Positions 8,494 through 16,241 of a stretch of DNA of 64,000 nucleotides are shown piece by piece. The notes under the pieces are model-generated. The model saw nothing but the letters and a program-made list of their open reading frames with translations. It was not told where the DNA came from and did no database searches. Numbering within the stretch: the stretch's first letter is position 1; each line of letters begins with the position of its first letter. A program made the position numbers and the translations under genes. Source of the stretch: Kaistia algarum (GTDB lineage Bacteria > Pseudomonadota > Alphaproteobacteria > Rhizobiales > Kaistiaceae); the NCBI RefSeq assembly GCF_026343945.1, contig NZ_JAPKNJ010000005.1:1-64000 (forward strand), given 5' to 3'.

Positions 8494-9063
8494 CTAGCCG
8501 TTTCCGCCATAGACGAAATAATCGGGCAGTTCCGCGAGCTTCGGCTGCCGGCGGTCCTTGTCGGAAAGCGTCGCCGAGGCGATGTCGCACGGCCAGGTGA
8601 TGCCAAGTGCCGGATCGTCGAAGGCAAGTCCGCGATCATCGGCCTTGGAATAATAGTCGCTGACCTTGTAGACGACCTCGGTATCGGGCTCGAGCGTGCA
8701 GAAGCCATGCGCGAAGCCGACCGGGCACCAGAGCTGGCGGCCATTGGCGGCCGAGAGCTCGACAGCGCAATGCTGGCCATAGGTCGGCGAGCCTCGGCGG
8801 ATGTCGACGACGACATCGAGGATCGAACCGCGGACGACGCGCACCAGCTTGCCCTGTGGATGGCCGGGCGCCTGGAAGTGCAGGCCGCGGATGGTGCCGG
8901 CCGGGCGCGACAGCGAATGGTTTTCCTGGACGAGGGCAACATCCTCGACCTCGCGGCGGAACCACTCCTCCCGGAAGACCTCGCTGAAAAAACCGCGATC
9001 ATCGCCAAAACGGGCGGGCTCGATCACGGCGAGATCTGCGATCGGAAGTCGAGTGAGCTGCAT
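8494..9063 (-). CDS. rfbC: dTDP-4-dehydrorhamnose 3,5-epimerase
   Basis: RfbC (RmlC) is a cupin-fold epimerase acting between RfbB and RfbD. The 189-aa protein has RGFFSEVFREEWF, VQENHSLSRPAGTIRGLHFQ with the catalytic-site His of RGLHFQ, VRGSILDVVVDIRRGSPTYG and WCPVGFAHGFC. Its length is typical. It is the promoter-proximal gene of the rfbCBD-GT-GT operon, and the 116 bp upstream separates it from the unknown membrane protein gene on the same strand. Confidence 0.95.
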   Translation of the reverse strand: MQLTRLPIADLAVIEPARFGDDRGFFSEVFREEWFRREVEDVALVQENHSLSRPAGTIRGLHFQAPGHPQGKLVRVVRGSILDVVVDIRRGSPTYGQHCAVELSAANGRQLWCPVGFAHGFCTLEPDTEVVYKVSDYYSKADDRGLAFDDPALGITWPCDIASATLSDKDRRQPKLAELPDYFVYGGNG

Positions 9064-9179
9064 AGACGGCCTTGAACAGTAATTTGGATGGCCGGCAGCA
9101 AAGACCGCAGGCAGGAAAAGCGCTTCACCTATAGCAATCCTGTCCTCAAAGGAAAGCCCGGAGCCCCCGAACGACGCGG

Positions 9180-10304
9180 CTAGGGCTGGGCGACCTTTGC
9201 CGGCTTGGAGGATGAGGAAGCGGCACCGGAGCCGGAAGATGAATCATGCGTCGCTCCCGCCCGGAGAGTGACGAGCCAGATGACGAGCAAGGTGACGAGC
9301 GCGACACTGGCGGCGGCAACGGCTCCTCGTCCGAGCCGGCGGACGAAATCGGGCCAATTCGCTCGCACATAAATTCGCGCGCCGATCGCCTCCTGTTCTT
9401 CCATCTCAATCTGGCCGCCGACGGCACGGCAACCCGCGACAACGAGTTCCAGTTCATGAGAACCTGCCTTGAGCGGCGTCACCGCGAAGCTCCATTCGGC
9501 AACGTTCCGGCGCGAATCGAGGATCTGCAGCAGCGGCGAGCGCGGCTCGATGCGAAAGACACCTTTCGGCCCGAAGAGTTGGGCCGCGATGGAGGCGGAC
9601 CCGGATGCATCCTCCGCGCGCACCGGAGCATGGCTTCGCAAACTTGAAAAGGCCGGCGCCAAGGCGGCGCCAGCATCCGGATCACGGAGGATCCTGACGG
9701 CCACGATCTGCGACTCAAGCGCGCGCATCGCTGGACGCGGATTGTAGACGAGACGGCCGAGCCCGCTTTCGAGAGCCAGCGGCTCGGCCTCGGCGAGCGG
9801 AGGCATCGCCTCGGTCGCAGCCGGCAAGGCCGGACCGGCTTCGCGGCGGAGGAAAGAGGGAATGTCGAAATGGCCTTCGGCTTCCGAAGGCCTCTCCTCT
9901 GCCCGTGCTGCCGCGGCAAAATCTGCGGTTCGCCTCGGCTCCGCTCGGGTCGCTGGCCTCGCCTCGGATTCGCGGATGGACGCGGCGACAGGAGCGGAAC
10001 CGGCATCGCGCATTCCGCCGGCCAAAGCCGCTCGCCCCGCCGCTGGCGCGCGCTGGACGATCAGCGGCGCCGCCGCTTTTTCGGCTGGACGACCACCACC
10101 GCCGGCGGAAGCCGCGCGCAATGCCGCCGCGATGCGCTGCGCATCTCCTGTCGATCGCGGCTCGGTGGCCACCGCCTGCCGTCGACCGGGAGCGGGCCTC
10201 TGTTTCGGACGCGGCGGCTTGCGAAGGAGCAGCAGCAGAACAATGGCCAACGCGGCGCCCGACGCCACGATCAGCGCATAGGGCCAGAACTCAACCAATT
10301 GCAT
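9180..10304 (-). CDS. Unrecognised membrane protein with Ala/Pro-rich linker and C-terminal beta-rich domain
   Basis: I do not recognise this 374-aa protein. Visible parts in order are: a transmembrane helix at about residues 8-27, followed at once by a basic Arg/Pro stretch, suggesting the linker is cytoplasmic. Next comes a long low-complexity Ala/Pro/Arg/Glu segment (about 30-180) and a more conserved-looking region at 185-316. That region contains FRIEPRSPLLQIL, WSFAVTPLKAGSHELELVV and ARIYVRANW, an alternation that predicts a beta-sandwich. A second helix lies at about 327-347, with a Ser-rich tail after it. The WxxxVTPLKAG...LxLxV pattern resembles a domain I associate with bacterial TIR- and caspase-domain proteins, but I cannot verify that. 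It lies 116 bp upstream of rfbC on the same strand and diverges from the sugar ABC operon. Confidence 0.6.
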   Translation of the reverse strand: MQLVEFWPYALIVASGAALAIVLLLLLRKPPRPKQRPAPGRRQAVATEPRSTGDAQRIAAALRAASAGGGGRPAEKAAAPLIVQRAPAAGRAALAGGMRDAGSAPVAASIRESEARPATRAEPRRTADFAAAARAEERPSEAEGHFDIPSFLRREAGPALPAATEAMPPLAEAEPLALESGLGRLVYNPRPAMRALESQIVAVRILRDPDAGAALAPAFSSLRSHAPVRAEDASGSASIAAQLFGPKGVFRIEPRSPLLQILDSRRNVAEWSFAVTPLKAGSHELELVVAGCRAVGGQIEMEEQEAIGARIYVRANWPDFVRRLGRGAVAAASVALVTLLVIWLVTLRAGATHDSSSGSGAASSSSKPAKVAQP

Positions 10305-10413
10305 AGACGACGCCCCCGAACTACCGGGCGAAGCTTAGCGCATGGCTGGCGGCAACGAAACAAGACCCGCCCCGCAGCCAGAGGCGCCGGGCGAGCCGGG
10401 CCCGGTATTTACA

Positions 10414-10419
10414 TATAAT
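10414..10419 (+). promoter_or_regulatory. Candidate -10 box of the ytf-type sugar ABC operon
   Basis: A perfect TATAAT lies 66 nt upstream of the GTG start of the binding protein. No good -35 hexamer is visible 16-18 bp upstream, where the sequence is GC-rich. The promoter may therefore need an activator or depend on a downstream extended element. The last T is shared with the TAGTACTA palindrome. Confidence 0.55.
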
Positions 10420-10426
10420 AGTACTA
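10419..10426. promoter_or_regulatory. Putative GntR/FCD operator TAGTACTA
   Basis: TAGTACTA is a perfect 8-bp palindrome that extends imperfectly on both sides. It matches the TNGT...ACNA half-site layout described for FadR-subfamily GntR regulators. It begins on the last base of the TATAAT box, where bound protein would block polymerase. The likely ligand is the GntR protein encoded at the end of the operon (15022-15768); this is inference. Confidence 0.5.
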
Positions 10427-10484
10427 ATGATATCGACTCCCCATGCCGCTGAGGGAGGAACGCTCGCGGCAAACGGAGGAAATC

Positions 10485-11444
10485 GTGACCTATTTGAAGA
10501 AACTTGCCCTCGCGGCAAGCATCGCCACCTGCTTGTCTTCTGCAGCCATGGCAGCCGAGACGGTTGGCTTCTCGCAGATCGGATCCGAGTCCGGCTGGCG
10601 CGCCGCCGAGACCTCGGTCACCAAGCAGCAGGCCGAGAAGCTCGGCATCAACCTGAAGTTCGCCGACGCGCAGCAGAAGCAGGAAAACCAGATCAAGGCG
10701 ATCCGCGGCTTCATCGCGCAGGGCGTCGACGCGATCCTGGTCGCTCCGGTTGTCGCCACCGGCTGGGATGATGTCCTGACCGAAGCCAAGGAAGCCAAGA
10801 TCCCCGTCGTGCTGCTCGATCGCGGCATCGACGGACCGGAAGACCTCTATCTGACCTCGGTCGCTTCCGACCAGGTCAAGGAGGGCGAGGTCGCCGGTGG
10901 CTGGCTGGTCGGCGCGGTCAAGGACAAGGAATGCAAGGTCGTCGAGCTGCAGGGCACCGTCGGCTCCACGCCTGCGATCAACCGCAAGAAGGGCTTCGAG
11001 CAGGCGATCGCCGGCCATTCCAACATCACCATCATCCGCAGCCAGACGGGCGACTTCACCCGCTCGAAGGGCAAGGAAGTGATGGAAGGCTTCCTGAAGG
11101 CCGAGAATGGCGGCAAGTCCATCTGCGCCGTCTACGCCCACAATGACGACATGGCCGTCGGCGCGATCCAGGCGATCAAGGACGCCGGCCTGAAGCCCGG
11201 CAAGGATATCCTCGTCGTCTCGATCGACGGCGTTCCGGACATCTTCGCCGCGATGGTGGCCGGCGAGGCCAACGCGACGGTCGAACTGACGCCGAACATG
11301 GCAGGCCCGGCCTTCGAGGCGCTCGCCGCCTTCAAGAAGGATGGCACGGTCCCGCCGAAGTTCATCATCACCGAATCCAAGCTCTATACTCCGGCGGATG
11401 ATCCGCAGGGCGAGTATGATCGCCGCAAGGGCCTCGGTTACTGA
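10485..11444 (+). CDS. ytfQ: Sugar ABC transporter substrate-binding protein, YtfQ type
   Basis: This is the periplasmic sugar-binding subunit of a CUT2-type importer. The mature start AETVGFSQIGSESGWRAAE and DFTRSKGKEVMEGFLKA match YtfQ, which in E. coli binds galactofuranose. I choose GTG 10485 (319 aa) because GGAGG at 10475-10479 is 5 nt upstream. The product then starts VTYLKKLALAAS, a classical signal peptide ending AMA-AE. An ATG at 10443 has no such site. It is the first gene of an operon with the ATPase, two permeases and a regulator. The exact sugar is unknown because no catabolic genes accompany it. Confidence 0.9.
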   Translation: MTYLKKLALAASIATCLSSAAMAAETVGFSQIGSESGWRAAETSVTKQQAEKLGINLKFADAQQKQENQIKAIRGFIAQGVDAILVAPVVATGWDDVLTEAKEAKIPVVLLDRGIDGPEDLYLTSVASDQVKEGEVAGGWLVGAVKDKECKVVELQGTVGSTPAINRKKGFEQAIAGHSNITIIRSQTGDFTRSKGKEVMEGFLKAENGGKSICAVYAHNDDMAVGAIQAIKDAGLKPGKDILVVSIDGVPDIFAAMVAGEANATVELTPNMAGPAFEALAAFKKDGTVPPKFIITESKLYTPADDPQGEYDRRKGLGY

Positions 11445-11468
11445 GGTCGATCGGCAAGCCTTGAGAGG

Positions 11469-11498
11469 AACTCCGCCGGGTTCGAGCCCGGCGGAGTT
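11469..11498 (+). terminator. Strong hairpin between binding-protein and ATPase genes
   Basis: A perfect 12-bp stem (AACTCCGCCGGG at 11469-11480 with its complement at 11487-11498) closes a 6-nt loop. No U-run follows, so it is not a textbook intrinsic terminator. Its place 24 nt after the ytfQ stop suits an mRNA-stabilising or partially terminating hairpin that lets the binding protein exceed the membrane subunits, as in many ABC operons. Confidence 0.6.
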
Positions 11499-11530
11499 CG
11501 CGTCTTGGCCGTGAGTTTGGGGGTGAGACG

Positions 11531-13045
11531 GTGAACCAACCTGCCTTCCGGATGGAGGCGCGCGGTGTTTCCAAGATCTTTGGCAGCCACAAGGCGCTCG
11601 ATAACGTCGATTTCGGGCTATTGCCTGGCGAGGTCCACGCGCTGCTCGGCGAAAATGGCGCCGGCAAGTCGACCCTGATCAAGATCCTGACCGGCGCGCA
11701 TCAGCCGAGCGCTGGCACGATTCTCGTCGATGGCGAGGAAGTCGTGCTGACCAGCCCGCAGCACGCCCAGACCTATGGCATCGGAACAGTCTATCAGGAG
11801 GTCAATCTCCTCCCCAACCGTTCCGTGGCGGAAAACCTCTTTCTCGGCCATCAACCGACGCGCTTCGGCCTCGTCGACCGGCGACGGATGGACCGTGAGG
11901 CACGTGTTCTGCTCCAGCGTTACGGGCTCGACATCGATCCCTCCAGCGAACTCGGCATACATTCCGTCGCCGTACAGCAGATCGTCGCCATCGCAAGAGC
12001 CGTTCAGCTTTCCGGCAAGGTGCTCATTCTAGACGAACCGACGGCGAGCCTCGATCGCGACGAGGTCCAGCGCCTCTTCGAAGTGGTTGCCAATCTGAAG
12101 CGCGATGGCCTCGCCATCGTCTTCATCACCCATTTCCTCGACCAGGTCTTCGCCCTTGCCGATCGCGTCACCATCCTTCGCAATGGCAAGCTGGTCGACA
12201 CCTGCCGGCTCGACGAACTGACGCGGACCGAACTCGTCCGCAAGATGCTCGGCAAGGACGTGACCTTCTCCGGCTCCACCAGCCTCAAGACCGAGCGGCC
12301 GACCACAGATGTCCTGCTTGAGTTCAAAGGCTATGGAAAGAAGCGCAGCATCCATCCCTTCGATCTCACTATTCACAAGGGCGAGGTGATCGGCGTTGCC
12401 GGCCTGCTTGGGTCAGGGCGAACCGAAATGGCCCGCGTCATGTTCGGTATCGATCCGGCCGACGAGGGCACGGCGACGCTGAACGGCAAAGAGGTCTCGC
12501 TGAAGACGGCACCAGAAGCGATCGCCTATGGCTTCGGCTTCTGTCCCGAGGACCGCAAGGCGGACGGCATTCTGGGCGATCTCTCGGTGCGCGAGAACAT
12601 CGTCATCGCCCTGCAGGGCAAGCTCGGCTGGTTCCGCGCGCTCAACCGCGACGAACAGATCGACCTTGCCGGGCAGTTCGGCGAGTCGATGGACATCCGC
12701 GCCGCCTCGCTCGACATGCCGGTCAAGCTGCTCTCCGGCGGCAACCAGCAGAAAGTCATCCTGGCCCGCTGGTTGGCGACGGATCCGGCCTTCCTGATTC
12801 TCGACGAGCCGACACGCGGCATCGATGTCGGCGCCCATGCCGAGATCGTCCGCACCATCAACCGCCTGCGCGACGACGGTATGGCGCTCGTCGTCATCTC
12901 CTCCGAGATCGACGAGGTCGTCGCCTATTCCTCCCGCGTCGTCGTGATGCGCGACCGAACGCTGGTGGCGGAGCTTCGCGGCGAAAACATCAATCCCGGC
13001 GTCATCGTGCAAGCCATTGCGACCCATGGGGAGGCGCCAGAATGA
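11531..13045 (+). CDS. ytfR: Sugar ABC transporter ATP-binding protein, YtfR type (two ABC domains)
   Basis: This 504-aa protein contains two fused nucleotide-binding domains, as in CUT2 sugar importers. Domain 1 has a canonical Walker A, GENGAGKSTL, and ILDEPTASL but a degenerate signature. Domain 2 has a degenerate Walker A (GLLGSGRTEM) and an intact signature (LSGGNQQKV) with ILDEPTRGID. That reciprocal degeneracy is usual for the family. The GTG start at 11531 follows a G-rich stretch (GGGGGTGAG). Its stop overlaps the first permease start (ATGA). Confidence 0.93.
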   Translation: MNQPAFRMEARGVSKIFGSHKALDNVDFGLLPGEVHALLGENGAGKSTLIKILTGAHQPSAGTILVDGEEVVLTSPQHAQTYGIGTVYQEVNLLPNRSVAENLFLGHQPTRFGLVDRRRMDREARVLLQRYGLDIDPSSELGIHSVAVQQIVAIARAVQLSGKVLILDEPTASLDRDEVQRLFEVVANLKRDGLAIVFITHFLDQVFALADRVTILRNGKLVDTCRLDELTRTELVRKMLGKDVTFSGSTSLKTERPTTDVLLEFKGYGKKRSIHPFDLTIHKGEVIGVAGLLGSGRTEMARVMFGIDPADEGTATLNGKEVSLKTAPEAIAYGFGFCPEDRKADGILGDLSVRENIVIALQGKLGWFRALNRDEQIDLAGQFGESMDIRAASLDMPVKLLSGGNQQKVILARWLATDPAFLILDEPTRGIDVGAHAEIVRTINRLRDDGMALVVISSEIDEVVAYSSRVVVMRDRTLVAELRGENINPGVIVQAIATHGEAPE

Positions 13046-14043
13046 GCCGTATCCAGATCGGCCGCTTCGTGAACACCCAGACGGTCGCGCTTGCCGGCGT
13101 GCTCGTGCTCAACTGGGTTCTGTTCCCGGGCTTCTTTAATATCGAATGGCAGGACGGCCGCTTTTTCGGCAGCCTCATCGACGTCTTGAACCGTGGCGCG
13201 CCCGTGGCCATCCTCGCCATCGGCATGACCGGCGTCATCGCGACCAAGGGCGTCGACCTCTCCGTCGGCGCAGTAATGGCCATGTCCGGCGCCGTGGCCG
13301 CAACGCTCGTCGTCGCCGGCTATCCCGCGCCAGTCGCCATTGGCGGGGCGCTGGCTCTCGGCCTCCTCTGCGGGCTCTGGAACGGTGTCCTCGTCGCGAT
13401 CCTCGACATCCAGCCGATCATCGCGACGCTGGTCCTGATGGTCGCCGGCCGCGGCATCGCGCAGCTCATCACCGCCGGATCGATCGTCACCTTCTCGGAC
13501 CCGACGCTGGTCTTCATCGGCACCGGCTCGCTGTTCGGCTTCCCGATGCCGGTGGTGATCGCCTTTGTGCTCATGGTGCTGGTAACGCTCCTCGTGCGCA
13601 AGACGGCGATCGGACTGTTCATCGAGGCGGTCGGCATCAACCGCTCGGCGGCGACGCTCGCCGGCATCAAGAGCCGGACGCTGCTGCTCGCGGTCTATGG
13701 CCTCTCCGGCCTCTGCGCCGCCATCGCCGGCATTATCGTTGCGGGCGACATTCGCGGCGCCGACGCCAACAATGCCGGCCTCTGGCTGGAGCTCGACGCG
13801 ATCCTCGCCGCGGTGATCGGCGGCACGTCGCTGCTCGGCGGGCGCTTTTCGATCCCGATGTCCGTGGTCGGCGCCCTGATCATCCAGGCGATGAACACCG
13901 GCATCCTCGTCTCCGGCTTCCCGCCGGAATTCAATCTCGTGGTCAAAGCAGGCGTGATCACCTTGATCCTGATGATACAATCGCCGCTGGCGGGCCATGT
14001 GACCGCCTGGATCGGCCGCAAGAAGGGCGAGGCGACGCGATGA
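13042..14043 (+). CDS. ytfT: Sugar ABC transporter permease, YtfT type
   Basis: This is a 333-aa inner-membrane permease of the CUT2 (RbsC-like) family. The diagnostic loop IGMTGVIATKGVDLSVGAVMAMSG and the cytoplasmic-gate region NAGLWLELDAILAAVIGGTSLLGG are clear. Hydrophobic segments run nearly end to end. Its ATG overlaps the ATPase stop and its stop overlaps the next permease start, both by ATGA, so the three are translationally coupled. The pair with the next gene forms the heterodimeric channel. Confidence 0.92.
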   Translation: MSRIQIGRFVNTQTVALAGVLVLNWVLFPGFFNIEWQDGRFFGSLIDVLNRGAPVAILAIGMTGVIATKGVDLSVGAVMAMSGAVAATLVVAGYPAPVAIGGALALGLLCGLWNGVLVAILDIQPIIATLVLMVAGRGIAQLITAGSIVTFSDPTLVFIGTGSLFGFPMPVVIAFVLMVLVTLLVRKTAIGLFIEAVGINRSAATLAGIKSRTLLLAVYGLSGLCAAIAGIIVAGDIRGADANNAGLWLELDAILAAVIGGTSLLGGRFSIPMSVVGALIIQAMNTGILVSGFPPEFNLVVKAGVITLILMIQSPLAGHVTAWIGRKKGEATR

Positions 14044-15017
14044 GCCGCAGCCTTCGTCCCCTGGTGGCGACCATCGTCATCTTCCTCATCGCCTATGCCG
14101 CCGCGGTGATGCAGTTCCCCGGCCTCCTGTCGACGCGCGTACTCGGCAACTTCCTGACCGACAATGCCTTTCTCGGCATCACGGCGGTCGGGATGACCTT
14201 CGTCATCATTTCCGGCGGCATCGACCTCTCGGTCGGCGCGGTGATCGGCTTCACCGGCGTCTTCCTGGCCGTAATGATCTCCTCGCTCGGCCTGCACCCG
14301 CTCTTCGCCTTCGCGATCGCGCTCGCCGTCGCGGCCCTGTTCGGCGCGGCGATGGGGCTGGCGATCCATTATCTGCAGATGCCATCCTTCATCGTAACGC
14401 TCGCCGGCATGTTCCTCGCGCGCGGCGGCGCCTCGGTGATCACGCAGGATTCGATCCCGATCGACCACGAATTCTACAGCTATATCTCGACGCTCTATTT
14501 CCGCCTGCCGGGCGGGGGACGGCTCAGCTTCGTCGGCATGCTCATGGTGGCCACATTCATCGTCGGTGCCATCCTCGCGCACCGGACGAAATTCGGATCC
14601 TATGTCTACGCGCTGGGCGGCAATACTGTCTCCGCTTCGCTGATGGGCGTGCCGGTGGCCCGCACGACGGTGCAGATCTACATGCTCTCCAGCGTGCTCG
14701 CCTGTCTGGCCGGAATCGTCTTCTCGCTCTATACCTCGGCGGGCTATCCGTTGGCGGCGGTGGGCGTCGAACTCGACGCGATCGGCGCCGTCGTGATCGG
14801 CGGAACGCTCCTCACCGGAGGCTATGGATTTGTGTTTGGCACCTTCGTCGGCGTCATGCTGCTCGGCCTCGTACAGACCTACATCATCTTTGACGGGACG
14901 CTGTCGAGTTGGTGGACCAAGATCGTGATCGGCATGCTGCTCTTCCTTTTCATCGTGCTGCAGCGGCTCGTCTTCGCCGCCTCGGCCCGCGGGGACCGAT
15001 CGGCCGAGAAAGCCTGA
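14040..15017 (+). CDS. yjfF: Sugar ABC transporter permease, YjfF type
   Basis: This is the second permease subunit (325 aa), starting MSRSLRPLVATIVIFLIAY. It has GMTFVIISGGIDLSVGAVIGFTG, MPSFIVTLAGMFLARG and the gate region VGVELDAIGAVVIGGTLLTGG. The frame stays open far upstream, but ATG 14040 overlaps the preceding stop (ATGA) and gives a normal family start. In E. coli the YtfQRT-YjfF complex imports galactofuranose; the same subunit set occurs here in the same order. Confidence 0.92.
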   Translation: MSRSLRPLVATIVIFLIAYAAAVMQFPGLLSTRVLGNFLTDNAFLGITAVGMTFVIISGGIDLSVGAVIGFTGVFLAVMISSLGLHPLFAFAIALAVAALFGAAMGLAIHYLQMPSFIVTLAGMFLARGGASVITQDSIPIDHEFYSYISTLYFRLPGGGRLSFVGMLMVATFIVGAILAHRTKFGSYVYALGGNTVSASLMGVPVARTTVQIYMLSSVLACLAGIVFSLYTSAGYPLAAVGVELDAIGAVVIGGTLLTGGYGFVFGTFVGVMLLGLVQTYIIFDGTLSSWWTKIVIGMLLFLFIVLQRLVFAASARGDRSAEKA

Positions 15018-15021
15018 GCCG

Positions 15022-15768
15022 ATGAGTGAAGCAGGCAGCCTCCTCCGCTCGCTGACGGGGCGGCCGGCTGCGCGGAACTTCCATACTTTCGTCATCAACG
15101 AGATCGGCGTCGCGATCGTCACCGGCCGCTTTGCCGTCGGCTCGGTCCTGCCAAGCGACGCCGAGATGATGGGAAGCTATGGCGTGTCTCGCACGGTGCT
15201 GCGCGAGGCGCTGCGGACGCTCGAAGCCAAGGGCATGGTCGAGGCCCGGCCCAAGGTTGGCACGCGCGTCTCGCAGAGGAGCCGGTGGAACCTCTTTGAC
15301 CAGCAGGTACTCGCCTGGCATTTCGAGGCGAAGCTGGACCCGAGCTTCGTCGATGGCCTCTTCGACATCCGCCATGCGCTCGAGGCAAGGGCCGTCGATC
15401 TCGCCTCGACCCGCCGCACCGCCGAGCAGATCCGCCTGATGAAATACTGGGTCCACCAGATGGAGCTGGCGCGAGCCGACATGGAGGCCCATGCGCTCGC
15501 CAATCTGGAAATCCACCGCCTCATCGTCGAGGCTTCGGAAAATCCGCTGCTGCGCTCCGCCGTCGGCCTGATCGAACTGACCCTCGCCCTCGTGGCCGTT
15601 GCTGCCGGCGAGGCGGACGAGACGGCGGTGCGAGGCCGCCAGACGACTGAAATGCAGCAGCTCGTCACCGCCGTCGAAGCGGGCGATGCAGGGGCAGCCG
15701 ACGCGCAGTTGCGCAGCGTTCTGGCACTGGAGACGGCGACGCTGGAGGCGCGGCGGCGACGCGGCTGA
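15022..15768 (+). CDS. GntR family regulator, FCD (FadR-like) subfamily
   Basis: This 248-aa regulator has an N-terminal winged helix (LPSDAEMMGSYGVSRTVLREALRTLEAKGMVEARPKVGT, about residues 38-80) and a C-terminal FCD ligand domain. The metal/ligand-binding His pattern of FCD proteins appears in LANLEIHRLIVEAS. It begins 4 nt after the permease stop and is probably the last gene of the sugar operon. It is the best candidate to bind the TAGTACTA palindrome overlapping the operon promoter, with the imported sugar or a derivative as inducer. Confidence 0.88.
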   Translation: MSEAGSLLRSLTGRPAARNFHTFVINEIGVAIVTGRFAVGSVLPSDAEMMGSYGVSRTVLREALRTLEAKGMVEARPKVGTRVSQRSRWNLFDQQVLAWHFEAKLDPSFVDGLFDIRHALEARAVDLASTRRTAEQIRLMKYWVHQMELARADMEAHALANLEIHRLIVEASENPLLRSAVGLIELTLALVAVAAGEADETAVRGRQTTEMQQLVTAVEAGDAGAADAQLRSVLALETATLEARRRRG

Positions 15769-15790
15769 GCGCTCCGCCAGTTGTCCGAGA

Positions 15791-16162
15791 TCAGAGGCTG
15801 ATGCCGATCACGATCAGGCAGTAGCCGACAAGCGCCGCATTCACGAGCGTGAAATACAGATGTGGCAGCTGCGCCTCGCCCTTGAACAGCAGGAAATTAT
15901 GGAAGAGCGCAGTCGCCGCGACAAGGAACGCGATCAGTAGTGCCGCGCCCCAGGCCGGCAGGATGCCGAACGTGACTGAGAGACCGCCAACCAGCTGCGC
16001 CGCGAAGCCGATCGCCGTCACGAAGGCTGGCAGCTTGCCGCCATAATTGTGATCCATCGCGACTCGTTCCGAGAAATGCAGGAAATTGCGGATCGCGGCG
16101 ATGACGAAGAACAGGCCGAGGATCACCCGGCCGGCGAGAATCAACGTTTCGGCAGTCGTCAT
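15791..16162 (-). CDS. DoxX family membrane protein
   Basis: This 123-aa protein has four hydrophobic segments and the DoxX family features: an opening TAETLILAGRVILGLFFVIAAIRNF, and LPAFVTAIGFAAQLVGGLSV in the middle. A strong GAAAGAGGGGGAG precedes the ATG at 16162. Related proteins are linked to redox balance or quinone-associated stress responses, but the biochemical role is unsettled. It is transcribed away from the flavin-dependent oxidoreductase gene upstream on the same strand, 79 bp apart. Confidence 0.75.
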   Translation of the reverse strand: MTTAETLILAGRVILGLFFVIAAIRNFLHFSERVAMDHNYGGKLPAFVTAIGFAAQLVGGLSVTFGILPAWGAALLIAFLVAATALFHNFLLFKGEAQLPHLYFTLVNAALVGYCLIVIGISL

Positions 16163-16241
16163 GAACTCCCCCTCTTTCCATCCTGCCTAGCGGATCGCCG
16201 GGGCGGAGGAAAGAGGGAGGCAAGCCCGACCTGACCGGGCT

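Noticed and set aside
13146..14039. Upstream extension of the second permease frame through the first permease gene
   Set aside because: The residues are Arg/His/Pro-rich and non-membrane, whereas ATG 14040 gives a normal permease start and an ATGA overlap.
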